Assembly: GCA_024684215.1 (NCBI GenBank)
Contig: JAIKXH010000106.1
Coordinates: 1 to 42,177 of the forward strand
Direction of reading: 5' to 3'
DNA: 42,177 bases
Origin: Lachnospiraceae bacterium
GTDB lineage: Bacteria > Bacillota > Clostridia > Lachnospirales > Lachnospiraceae
Shown here: positions 15,844 to 23,866 of the stretch, piece after piece
Position numbering within the stretch: position 1 is the stretch's first letter
Layout: the number at the start of each line of letters is the position of its first letter
Translations under genes and position numbers: made by a program
Notes under the pieces: model-generated
The model's input: the letters and a program-made list of their open reading frames with translations, nothing else
Told to the model about the DNA's origin: nothing
Databases searched by the model: none

Positions 15844-15873
15844 ATAATAGGCATTTTTTTACGAAAATGTCAA
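15844..15873 (-). promoter_or_regulatory. sigma-A-type promoter of coiled-coil gene
   Basis: On the minus strand: consensus TTGACA (15868-15873), an 18-base spacer and TATTAT (15844-15849). The leader before the ATG at 15777 is about 60 bases. It starts right after the stop of the preceding same-strand gene. Confidence 0.75.
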
Positions 15874-15885
15874 GGAGTAATTGGA

Positions 15886-17694
15886 TTAGCGTCTGCCACC
15901 ACCATGTCCGCCAAAGCCTGAAGGGGATTCACCTGAGGGAGCTTCACCGGAAGGAGCCTGGCCGCCAAAGCCTGAAGGAGCTTCACCATCAGTGGGGAAA
16001 TTACCGTCTGTAGGGAAATTACCATCCGAAGGGGCCTGGCCGCCGAAACCGCCCATGCCGCCTCCCATACCTCCGCCCATACCGAAGCCGGTACCTGAGC
16101 CGTAGATATAGTTGCCGTCCATTGAAACTTCAGTGGAGGCAGAGCCCGCTGTAATCGTGTAGGTGTCACTGTCCGTGATGTCGGGAGTACTTACAAGGAC
16201 CGAGTCGCCGGTCTTGAGGGAAGTAACACTTACAATCTCATTTCCGCTTAAGTCGGTAACCTTTATAACATCACCTGCGGAGTAAGAACTTCCGTTTATA
16301 AGGATCGAACCCTGGGTAGCGCTTGTAAAGTTCATTGCCATAGAGCTTGATCCAAGAGCGATGAATGTACCGCCGGTAATTTCGCCCGTACCGTTGTAAT
16401 CAAGAGCTCCGTTGCCTCCGTTTGTAGGTCCGTATACTAAAGTATATCCGCCCGAAACAGTGAGCGGACCGTTGGAATCAACGCCGTCACCCTGAGCATT
16501 TATGATGAGTTTTCCGCCACTTATTTCGATATATGATGAGGAGGAAGATGCAAACATATCACCGCCGCCGGGTCCAAAGCCGCTTTCGTCGTTGCCGCCG
16601 GCAGCATTTATACCGTCATCACTGGCCGTTATATTGATATTGCCTCCTGCTATTACAACAGCATTTCCTTCGATACCTTCGTAGGATTCGGTGATGTCTA
16701 TATCACCGCCGGATACTATGGTGGTTGTGTCTGAATGGATCGCGTCATCTGCAGCGGCTATTTCAAAGCTTCCGCCTTCAATCTGAACGATTCCGGAGCC
16801 TTCGATGGCATCGCTGCCTGATTCTAATTTAAAATCGCCTCCGCTAATATAGAGATATCCGAGAGTTTCATCCTCGTCATTTGAAGCGTGGATACAATCG
16901 GTGGTTGCTGTAATATCAAAGCTGCCGCCACAGATTCTGATGCTGTCCTTGCCGTTTAATCCGGTGGATGAGGCTTTGATCGTGTAAGAACCATCGGTTA
17001 TTTTTAGGTTATCCTTTGATACGATACCATGTCCGTAATTGTTTGTAATTGTAAGGCTTCCGGATCCGTTTAATACGAGGGTATCCTTGGAAAAGATAAC
17101 AGCATCGATATTATTATCATCTATTGCAACATATTCTCCGGTTGTGGAGAGAGAGTTCTCACTTCCGGATGCAAGAGTGATAAATACCTTATCGGCGTCT
17201 TTTACATAAATAGCTGCTGATGAATCATTGGAGATATCCACCCCGCAAAGGACCAATTGTACTTTCGCGTCCGCGGCGTCCACGATAATCTGTCCGTCTG
17301 AAAGGCTTCCGGAGATTTCATAGATACCCTCTTCGGTGATGGTGATCGTTGAGCCGTCTATTGTAACAGACTTTGAAGATGATGAGCTTCCACTGTCAGA
17401 GAGTTTAATAGACTCGGCCTCAGATGCGGTATATGAAGAATCCAAATCTCTGTCTGTGAAAAAATCTGATGAATCAAGCCCACCGGCAACAGATATGGTC
17501 TCTGTGGAAGTATAAACTTCGCCGGTTTCCTCACCTATAATTGTTGTGGTTCCGGTTTCGGTGGTAACCTCTACCGAAGAACTGTCTGATGCACTATTTC
17601 CTGTTGCGGAACTTATATTTGAACAGGCTGCAAGCGATAAGGCCATAAATCCTGATAAAACTATCGCAGAGCCTTTTTTAAATTTATAATTCAT
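15886..17694 (-). CDS. Cthe_2159-type carbohydrate-binding beta-helix lipoprotein
   Basis: 602 residues. A lipobox 'LAAC' near residue 24 marks a lipoprotein. A Ser/Thr-rich linker is followed from ~residue 100 by repeated beta-strand turns of the parallel beta-helix type ('EGIYEISGSLSDGQIIVDA', 'LVLCGVDISNDSSAAI', many 'I.ISGG.' rungs), the pattern of the Cthe_2159 family, whose founder binds polygalacturonate. The last ~70 residues are a Gly/Pro/Ser tail with tandem NFPTDG and GGQAPSG-like units and an Arg-Arg end. The gene overlaps DUF4956 by 11 bases; GGAGGT before the start lies inside that gene. Together with VTC and DUF4956 it forms a recurring cluster. The real ligand is not known. 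Confidence 0.87.
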   Translation of the reverse strand: MNYKFKKGSAIVLSGFMALSLAACSNISSATGNSASDSSSVEVTTETGTTTIIGEETGEVYTSTETISVAGGLDSSDFFTDRDLDSSYTASEAESIKLSDSGSSSSSKSVTIDGSTITITEEGIYEISGSLSDGQIIVDAADAKVQLVLCGVDISNDSSAAIYVKDADKVFITLASGSENSLSTTGEYVAIDDNNIDAVIFSKDTLVLNGSGSLTITNNYGHGIVSKDNLKITDGSYTIKASSTGLNGKDSIRICGGSFDITATTDCIHASNDEDETLGYLYISGGDFKLESGSDAIEGSGIVQIEGGSFEIAAADDAIHSDTTTIVSGGDIDITESYEGIEGNAVVIAGGNINITASDDGINAAGGNDESGFGPGGGDMFASSSSSYIEISGGKLIINAQGDGVDSNGPLTVSGGYTLVYGPTNGGNGALDYNGTGEITGGTFIALGSSSMAMNFTSATQGSILINGSSYSAGDVIKVTDLSGNEIVSVTSLKTGDSVLVSTPDITDSDTYTITAGSASTEVSMDGNYIYGSGTGFGMGGGMGGGMGGFGGQAPSDGNFPTDGNFPTDGEAPSGFGGQAPSGEAPSGESPSGFGGHGGGRR

Positions 17695-18370
17695 TTAAAG
17701 CCACCTCCTGATTTGCCATGCTGATTTCAAGGTTTCCGTTTCTGGTTCTTAATCTGTCGATGAATTCTTTTTCAAGTGATTCGTCCTTTAAAGCTACGCT
17801 GTATCTGAGCTTGAAAAGGCTTCCCATATTGCTGGTTTTAACAGATACAAGCTCAGCACTTTCGGTATATTCCTCGATAATATCAGTAAATGCATCGCTG
17901 TAGTTTAAGTCCTCGGGAATGGTTATCCTGAGTTCCTTTTTGGAATCGTCGGTTACGCCTTTAAATCTTACATAGGTTAAAAGAGTCATGATGATTGCCA
18001 AAACAACTGTAAATACTGCTGCGAATGCAAGATAACCCATACCTGCGATAAGCCCTGCGCCCATTGCAATAAAGATTGTGGAAATCTCACGCGCAGTTCC
18101 GGGAGCGGAACGGAATCTCACGAGGCTGAATGCACCTGCTACAGCAACACCTGCGCCGACGTTTCCGTTTACCATCATGATAACAACACATACGATGGCG
18201 GGCATTATAGCTACTGAGATCAAAAAGCTCTTTGATGCCTTGTTTCTAAGACTGTAGAGCCATGCAAGAAATACACCGATAACAAGTGATACTCCTATGC
18301 AGATGATGAATTGTGCAAAAGGGATTGTTTCTGCTGTAGTACTGAAAATTGAATTAAATAAATTTGACAT
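17684..18370 (-). CDS. DUF4956 membrane protein
   Basis: 228 residues. About four membrane helices fill the first ~130 residues ('FIICIGVSLVIGVFLAWLY', 'AIMPAIVCVVIMMV', 'GAGLIAGMGYLAF', 'VFTVVLAIIMTLLTYV'). A conserved 'SLVRFRSAPGTAREIS' loop lies between helices, typical of DUF4956. A soluble C-terminal ~90-residue domain ('EYTESAELVSVKTSN' on) resembles an ACT/MgtC-tail-like fold in shape, which is only an impression. It sits between the VTC gene (51-base gap upstream) and the beta-helix lipoprotein (11-base overlap downstream), a conserved arrangement in many Firmicutes. Function unestablished; it may couple the VTC product to the envelope. Confidence 0.9.
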   Translation of the reverse strand: MSNLFNSIFSTTAETIPFAQFIICIGVSLVIGVFLAWLYSLRNKASKSFLISVAIMPAIVCVVIMMVNGNVGAGVAVAGAFSLVRFRSAPGTAREISTIFIAMGAGLIAGMGYLAFAAVFTVVLAIIMTLLTYVRFKGVTDDSKKELRITIPEDLNYSDAFTDIIEEYTESAELVSVKTSNMGSLFKLRYSVALKDESLEKEFIDRLRTRNGNLEISMANQEVALNEL

Positions 18371-18421
18371 TTTATATATCCTCCTAATATTGGTAATATT
18401 TGCATTGGTTAGAGGCTGTAA

Positions 18422-19243
18422 TTAAATACAAGCCTTGAAGGTGTATAAGTCCTTTTCGTAAAGAACTTCTTTGGTGGGTTCGGGAAGTCTGTCTGCGAGC
18501 CCGCTATTGATCAAATAAGCTGTTCCGTATTTTGAAAATGAAGTTTTATATATTTTGTTTTCAGTAAGAATATTTACAAACCATGAAGGCATTGCCGCTC
18601 CGACTTTAACTTCCATTAGAACATATCGCTCATCCAAAAGCCTGTTGCCGTAATATCCTTTATCAAGTCTTAAATCGTTTGTGCGCCATCTGATGTTGTC
18701 ATCAAAGGTGATTCGAAATTCGTGATCGTCTGCTGCATAAAATGCATCGCGCTCGTACTGAAGCATCATTGCAGGCCTGATGCCCTTGTAAAGGCTTAAG
18801 AAATAATCTATTTCCTTAACAATCTGGGATTTTGATGAGCCGGGCTTTAAGTTCTCTTTAAAACTTCTAATAAGAAATCTTGAAGCTGCGGGGGTGCCGG
18901 TAAAGGAACCCGGCAGGTAAGCTCTCGACTGAGGAAGAAGCATTCCGACTCTTCTTTTATAAACAACGCCGTCAAACTTTTTCTTTATTTCCACAAACAC
19001 CCGGGAATCTTCATTTGCAATTCCGTAGCTGCGAAGCCTGAGCTTTTCTTTGTACATGGGCTTGTCAAGACTTCTTCTTGCAAGGATACTGTCCGGAGTA
19101 TCGTAATATAAAGATTGAATCTGGCTTTTTCCGTGTTCGTCCTCTATCATATACTCAGCCATGCCATTTAAGATTTTGGCTTGCTGTTCTCTGGTGAGAA
19201 GATATTTAACTTCATATCTTTTAAAAATTGTCTGGTCACTCAT
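18422..19243 (-). CDS. VTC-domain polyphosphate polymerase-like protein
   Basis: 273 residues. It matches the VTC/triphosphate-tunnel fold: 'KRYEVKYLLT' at the start (basic and acidic residues of tunnel strand 1), 'IQSLYYDTPD', 'EKLRLRSYG', 'VFVEIKKKFDGVVYKRR', 'LQYERDAF' and 'YVLMEVKVG'. Yeast Vtc4 with this domain makes polyphosphate from ATP; bacterial members in this context are unproven, but the tunnel Arg/Lys/Glu residues are present. It is the first gene of the minus-strand VTC-DUF4956-beta-helix cluster. No membrane segment is visible, so it would act in the cytoplasm beside the DUF4956 membrane protein. AGAGG lies before the ATG; a small palindrome (GAGGT-ACAG-ACCTC, 19290-19303) lies upstream. 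Confidence 0.9.
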   Translation of the reverse strand: MSDQTIFKRYEVKYLLTREQQAKILNGMAEYMIEDEHGKSQIQSLYYDTPDSILARRSLDKPMYKEKLRLRSYGIANEDSRVFVEIKKKFDGVVYKRRVGMLLPQSRAYLPGSFTGTPAASRFLIRSFKENLKPGSSKSQIVKEIDYFLSLYKGIRPAMMLQYERDAFYAADDHEFRITFDDNIRWRTNDLRLDKGYYGNRLLDERYVLMEVKVGAAMPSWFVNILTENKIYKTSFSKYGTAYLINSGLADRLPEPTKEVLYEKDLYTFKACI

Positions 19244-19582
19244 AATTTTTTTCCTCTTTCAATCCGGTTCCTATATTGATGTAACATGAGGTCTGTACCT
19301 CTTTGTTAAATTTAGATTAAAGGGAAATTGTGAACATTCTGTGGGTAAAAATTGTAGAGTTTGCAAAAAATATACGTAAAGAATGTGTAAACTCAGGAAA
19401 TTTTATAAAAAAGAAGTAAAGAACATACAGGGAAAGCAGAAATAAAAAGAGAAAGATAAAAAGTGAAATATAAAAACAGAGATATAAAATCGGCCCCTCC
19501 GATAAAGGAGGGACCGGTATATGAAGGGTCGTATTTATGAAAATTGTGATATCGCATTTTATGAAAAATGTGAAATACAATT
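19244..19582. other. 339-base gap between VTC and mannanase genes
   Basis: No gene is supported here. It contains the upstream region of VTC with a palindrome at 19290-19303, a purine-rich stretch at about 19410-19480, a terminator for the mannanase gene at 19489-19518, and degenerate repeats at 19533-19604. Short frames in it have no SD and look accidental. Confidence 0.6.
19489..19518 (-). terminator. terminator downstream of mannanase gene
   Basis: A GC-rich stem with one mismatch pairs 19491-19500 with 19507-19516 around loop GATAAA. On the minus strand it is followed by ATTTTATATC and further T-rich sequence. Confidence 0.7.
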
Positions 19583-19604
19583 TTATGAGAACAGTGAAAC
19601 TGCA
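19533..19604 (-). repeat. three degenerate ~24-bp tandem repeats across the mannanase stop
   Basis: On the minus strand the unit is roughly TTTCAC-N5-TTCATAAA. Copies cover about 19582-19604, 19558-19580 and 19533-19555. The first copy encodes the last residues and stop codon of the mannanase; the other two follow it. Confidence 0.55.
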
Positions 19605-20977
19605 TCTTTTTGATGTGAGGCGAAAATGCTTCTCTCATCATTATAATACTCTATAAAATCATCGCACATTTCGTGTCCGAATAAGGAACCGTCTTCGTTT
19701 CTATGATCTATATAAGGAGTGTAGTAGGTTCCGTATTTTGAGAAATTTGCCCAAAGTAAAAAGTATGATGCATTTGAATCCGAAACGCAGTCAAGGATAT
19801 CTGAGTGCCATTTCTTATTTATATTTCCCGTAAGGTGAATAGCCGTAGCGTGGCAATCCTCATCGGGATTGTTGCTTGCAAGTCCGGTCTCGGTAACTGC
19901 CATAAGCTTGTTATGCTTCGCAGATACCTCATCTAGGATTGACAGCTGATGACGGAATTTTTTAAGGAAAAAGCTTCCATCGCCTTTTTCGGTATCGGGG
20001 TCATACATATCGACACCGATCAGATCGACCATATCATCTCCGGGGTATCTTTCTTCGTATTCGGAAGCATCGGCGTTTTCACTGCCGGGGCTGTAGGCGT
20101 AGAGCAGATTGTGAACATCCTTTTTATCACGGAGGTATTCTACAATGTAACGCCAAAGATCCTTAAACTGTGAGGGGCTGCAGTGATCTTTTCCCCACCA
20201 AAACCAGCTTCCGGTATTTTCGTGGAGCGGCCTGAAAAAGAAGGGCTTTTCAACCGCTTTTGCAAATATTGCTATGATATCAAGATATCTGGTAAAGGCA
20301 TCATTTGCTTTGCCGCCCGGCATAACCTCTTTTACCACTTTTCCTTCGCATCTGTTAGGAGTATACTCTTTATAATTATATTTTGCGATGGCCGGAGTAG
20401 TGCCTTCCGTATAATCTTCGCGAACTTTGCTAAAAAGGAAGTTGGGCATGTGAGCTGAAAGTGAAAATACTCCGCCCAGCTCAATATGGCGCTTTGCAAA
20501 TGCGGCAGCGGCATATATATCGGAAAGCCTGGGGTCAACACCCTCTGTTTCAAGGTGGGGCAGGGCCTTCCAGCCCGGGATATCCTCGGTGTAAAACTGA
20601 TTATATCTGGTGGCATTGAATTCCACGCCGGTAAAGCTGAGCACATCAAAAGCCAAAAGAGCAGGGTAATCGCCGACTAAATCATAGGTGTCGGAGTGTG
20701 AATACTTGCGGTCGCCGGCCTTGCATTGGAGATTGTTTTCCTGACCAAACATAACGCATTTGCTTCTGCCCATTGCATCCATATATTTATAGAGACTTTT
20801 TACAGATTTGTCGCAGTCTTTGTCAACAGTGGAAAACTCATCGTTTGCCAAAAGATCTATGGTTTCGGTGTGTCCTGCGTGATGAATTTTTAAAAATCCG
20901 GCATTTTCATCAAACTCAACTTTGTTGATATTGGCAGGAACAATGGTTGAATTTAAATAAGCGTCTGATTTAATCAT
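19583..20977 (-). CDS. GH26 beta-mannanase, cytoplasmic
   Basis: 464 residues. The GH26 acid/base motif is 'RPLHENTGSWFWWG' with E253. The nucleophile is E363 in 'MAVTETGL'. 'GVDMYDPD' and 'YAYSPGSEN' fit the (beta/alpha)8 barrel of clan GH-A. Family members hydrolyse beta-1,4-mannan or manno-oligosaccharides, sometimes releasing mannobiose. There is no signal peptide, and residues 1-~60 form a short beta-rich N-terminal piece, so it most likely works inside the cell on imported oligosaccharides. The msmK-type ATPase at 31530 could energise the uptake of such sugars, but linkage is inference. AAAGGG lies about 7 bases before the ATG. Confidence 0.93.
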   Translation of the reverse strand: MIKSDAYLNSTIVPANINKVEFDENAGFLKIHHAGHTETIDLLANDEFSTVDKDCDKSVKSLYKYMDAMGRSKCVMFGQENNLQCKAGDRKYSHSDTYDLVGDYPALLAFDVLSFTGVEFNATRYNQFYTEDIPGWKALPHLETEGVDPRLSDIYAAAAFAKRHIELGGVFSLSAHMPNFLFSKVREDYTEGTTPAIAKYNYKEYTPNRCEGKVVKEVMPGGKANDAFTRYLDIIAIFAKAVEKPFFFRPLHENTGSWFWWGKDHCSPSQFKDLWRYIVEYLRDKKDVHNLLYAYSPGSENADASEYEERYPGDDMVDLIGVDMYDPDTEKGDGSFFLKKFRHQLSILDEVSAKHNKLMAVTETGLASNNPDEDCHATAIHLTGNINKKWHSDILDCVSDSNASYFLLWANFSKYGTYYTPYIDHRNEDGSLFGHEMCDDFIEYYNDERSIFASHQKDAVSLFS

Positions 20978-21007
20978 GGCATCCCTTTCTTTAATAACTT
21001 TTCTCGT

Positions 21008-21036
21008 ATATTAACGTAGATATAAGTGGAATTCAA
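21008..21036 (-). promoter_or_regulatory. sigma-A-type promoter of mannanase gene
   Basis: On the minus strand: TTGAAT (21031-21036), a 17-base spacer and TAATAT (21008-21013), about 30 bases before the start codon at 20977. Confidence 0.6.
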
Positions 21037-21061
21037 TAAAAATATTTTATATACTTATAAC

Positions 21062-21847
21062 ATGGTTTCAAAAATGAAAAATAGACTGTTTAATTTTACA
21101 AATACATATGAGACGTCAAAATATAAGGATTTTAGCGTGATAGAGTGCGCAGATATATCCGGAACGGATATGTATCTGGATGATGAAGCCCATAAAAAAA
21201 TTTCACTTCTCATAAAGGACTCATCACCATCATCACCTGCTTCGGGGATCCATCTTATAGATTCGGGGAACTATCATTATATGTCAAGGGTTTTTACCGA
21301 GCTTATAGATGAGCCGTATGAGCTTATATTTTTCGACAATCATACGGATATGAAGCCGGCCATGTTTGATATGTTAAGTTGCGGTTCCTGGGCCGGAGAG
21401 GTCCTTGAAAAGGACGAAAACCTGCGCAGAATGGTGGTTATAGGACCGCCACAAAAGAGCATAGACGAGCTTCCGGGGGAAATATTAGGGAATCCGAAGC
21501 TTAGTTTCATGTCAAGAGAAAAATGTGAAAAAATACGAGATTTGGGGGATTTTATAAAGAGAGAGACCACAGATACCGTTCCGCTTTATCTGTCGATAGA
21601 TAAGGATGTGCTTTCCAAAAGCGAGGTAGACACAAACTGGGATCAGGGTAGTATGAGTCTTGATACGCTTGCTTTTGCGATAGATGAGATATGTAAAGGC
21701 AGAAAGTTGATAGGCGCCGATATATGCGGACTTATGCCGCTGTCTGCGGAAAATTTTTCAAAGGATACTAACAGTATAATGCAGTGTAAGTATTCACTTT
21801 ATGAAAGTGATGCTGCGCTGATAGAGGTGCTTAAGAAATATGTCTGA
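21062..21847 (+). CDS. arginase/agmatinase-fold (ureohydrolase) family protein
   Basis: 261 residues from ATG 21062. All six dimanganese ligands of the ureohydrolase fold can be assigned: H72 ('GNYHYMS'), D92, H94 and D96 ('FFDNHTDMK'), and D180 and D182 ('LSIDKDVL'). The substrate-binding loops differ from arginase, agmatinase and formiminoglutamase, so the substrate is open. The start is uncertain: GTG 21026 is also in frame, and neither has an SD. A TATACT box at 21050-21055 would place the transcript start near the ATG, so translation could be leaderless. It overlaps the rRNA methyltransferase by 8 bases. In Clostridia such proteins are simply called arginase family. Confidence 0.8.
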   Translation: MVSKMKNRLFNFTNTYETSKYKDFSVIECADISGTDMYLDDEAHKKISLLIKDSSPSSPASGIHLIDSGNYHYMSRVFTELIDEPYELIFFDNHTDMKPAMFDMLSCGSWAGEVLEKDENLRRMVVIGPPQKSIDELPGEILGNPKLSFMSREKCEKIRDLGDFIKRETTDTVPLYLSIDKDVLSKSEVDTNWDQGSMSLDTLAFAIDEICKGRKLIGADICGLMPLSAENFSKDTNSIMQCKYSLYESDAALIEVLKKYV

Positions 21848-23138
21848 TTTTTTACCTATAGATTTTGAAAACAGAATGAGAGCTTTGCTCGGAGACGAAT
21901 ATGAAGCTTTTGAAAGCGCTCTTTCCGGGGAAAGGTACAGGGGGCTTCGCATAAATCCCTTAAAGAAAAAGGATGCTATACCTTTCGGACTGACGGAAAA
22001 AGTACCCTGGGCAGAGTGCGGATATTATTACGGAGAGGATATTACTCCGGGGAAACATCCCTACCATGAAGCCGGGGCATACTATATCCAGGAGCCCAGT
22101 GCCATGCTGCCGGCAACACTTTTGGAGGCAAAGCCGGGAGAAAAGATACTGGATCTTTGCGCGGCCCCGGGAGGAAAAAGCACCCAGATTGCAGCAGCTA
22201 TGAACGGTAAGGGCCTTCTTGTATCAAATGAGATAAATTCCAAAAGAGCGGCAATTCTTTCTGAGAATATAGAAAGGATGGGTATAAAAAACGCGGTTGT
22301 GACAAATGAATCGCCCGCCATGCTTGTGCCGAGATTTGAAGGATTCTTTGATAGAATCATGGTGGATGCGCCGTGTTCCGGAGAAGGCATGTTTAGAAAA
22401 AACGAGGAAGCGGTGAGCGAGTGGAGTGCTGAAAATGTTAAGCTGTGTGCGGAAAGGCAGTCTGAGATTTTGGACTGCGCCGCCAAAATGCTAAGGCGCG
22501 GGGGAAGAATCGTGTACTCCACCTGTACATTTGCAAAGGAAGAGGATGAGCTAAGTATAGAAAATTTCCTCAAAAGAAACCCTGATTTTACGTGTGAAAA
22601 AATGGAGAGACTCTGGCCGCATAAGGTGAGAGGAGAGGGCCATTTTGCCGCGGTTTTGACAAAAGAAGGAGATAGCGAGAGAGCAATAATTGAGTCCGCT
22701 GTATCTTCTGCGGATTTAAAGAAGCTTAGGGAATATTTTAAAGATATATTAAAAGATGAATGCTTTGAAGAGGGAGGCTTTTTCTCATCGGGAAGGCTTG
22801 AGAGCTTTGGCGATAATATTTATCTTGTGCCCTCTTTAATGCCAAACCTCAAAGGAATAAAGGTTTTAAGAGCAGGCCTTGCGCTGGGGGTCGTTAAAAA
22901 GGATCGCTTCGAACCGGCTCATTCGCTTGCTTTGGCACTTACGCCCGATATGGTTTTGCGCAGCATAAATCTTGATATAAATGATTCAAAAGATTATATA
23001 AAGGGACTTACCAAAAATGTCGGCGATGAAAAAGGATGGACGCTTGTACTAACCGACGGATATTCTCTTGGATGGGGAAAGGCAGCAGGCGGAGTGCTTA
23101 AAAATCACTATCCCAAGGGACTCAGGAAGGATCTTTGA
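21840..23138 (+). CDS. RsmF-like rRNA (cytosine-C5) methyltransferase
   Basis: 432 residues of the NOL1/NOP2/Sun family. The SAM-binding motif is 'LDLCAAPGGKST' (~104-115). The two catalytic cysteines are C179 in 'DAPCSGEGMFRKN' and C229 in 'STCTF'. The C-terminal ~160 residues ('VLRAGLALGVVKKDRFEPAH' through 'LGWGKAAGGVLKNHYPKGLR') form the RsmF/YebU-type RNA-binding extension with a PUA-like end. It makes m5C in rRNA (or possibly tRNA) in the cytoplasm. It overlaps the ureohydrolase upstream by 8 bases and is followed 3 bases later by a pseudouridine synthase, forming an RNA-modification pair. Confidence 0.92.
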   Translation: MSDFLPIDFENRMRALLGDEYEAFESALSGERYRGLRINPLKKKDAIPFGLTEKVPWAECGYYYGEDITPGKHPYHEAGAYYIQEPSAMLPATLLEAKPGEKILDLCAAPGGKSTQIAAAMNGKGLLVSNEINSKRAAILSENIERMGIKNAVVTNESPAMLVPRFEGFFDRIMVDAPCSGEGMFRKNEEAVSEWSAENVKLCAERQSEILDCAAKMLRRGGRIVYSTCTFAKEEDELSIENFLKRNPDFTCEKMERLWPHKVRGEGHFAAVLTKEGDSERAIIESAVSSADLKKLREYFKDILKDECFEEGGFFSSGRLESFGDNIYLVPSLMPNLKGIKVLRAGLALGVVKKDRFEPAHSLALALTPDMVLRSINLDINDSKDYIKGLTKNVGDEKGWTLVLTDGYSLGWGKAAGGVLKNHYPKGLRKDL

Positions 23139-23141
23139 TAA

Positions 23142-23849
23142 ATGGAAATACTATACGAGGACAAAGATATAATTGTTATAAATAAGCCTGCGGGTATCGC
23201 AACACAGACCAAAAAGGTAGGCGAGAAAGATATAGTTTCAGATCTCAAAAAATATTTTAAAGGCGCATATGTGGGAGTGGTTCACAGGCTGGACCAACCG
23301 GTGAGCGGCCTTTTGGTTTTTGCAAAAAATAAGCAATCTGCGTCGGCTTTATCAAGGGAAGTGGCATCGAAGGGGGATGCCGGATTTTCCAAAAATTACA
23401 CGGCTATATGTTTACCTGACGGAGATTATGTTAAAAAAGCCACACTTGAAAACAGGCTTGTGAAGCTTAAAGAAGGGCTTGCAAGGATAGTAAAACCTGA
23501 TGAGGAAAAGGATTATCCTGATGCAAAGAGTGCGGTTTTATCCTATGAGGTTTCCGGGGAATATAAGTCGGTTACGGGCGATAAGCTCTTATGCGTAAAG
23601 GTGTCTCTCATGACCGGACGCTTTCACCAGATAAGGGTTCAGCTCGCAGGTGCTGATTTGCCGATAGTGGGAGATTTGAAATACGGCAGTGAAAAAAGTA
23701 AGGAAGCCGCGGCAAAACTAGGAATAAAAAGAGTGCTTTTGTGCGCGGACAGGCTTAGCTTTAAGCATCCTGTAAGCGGTAAAAATCTTGAATTTACCTG
23801 TGATGCGTTTCGTGATATCATAGAACACAGTTGTTTGGCGGGAGAATAA
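23142..23849 (+). CDS. RluA-family RNA pseudouridine synthase
   Basis: 235 residues. The catalytic motif 'HRLDQPVSG' contains the essential D51. 'NKPAGIA' near the N-terminus and the 'LMTGRFHQIRVQLA' and 'GDLKYG' segments are standard for the family. There is no S4 domain, as in the shorter RluA/RluC-like clostridial members. It converts a uridine in rRNA or tRNA to pseudouridine; the exact site cannot be read. It starts 3 bases after the methyltransferase stop, so the two are coupled. Its 3' end is followed after a 17-base gap by the J-domain protein. Confidence 0.93.
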   Translation: MEILYEDKDIIVINKPAGIATQTKKVGEKDIVSDLKKYFKGAYVGVVHRLDQPVSGLLVFAKNKQSASALSREVASKGDAGFSKNYTAICLPDGDYVKKATLENRLVKLKEGLARIVKPDEEKDYPDAKSAVLSYEVSGEYKSVTGDKLLCVKVSLMTGRFHQIRVQLAGADLPIVGDLKYGSEKSKEAAAKLGIKRVLLCADRLSFKHPVSGKNLEFTCDAFRDIIEHSCLAGE

Positions 23850-23866
23850 TTAAGGAACACTTAAAT

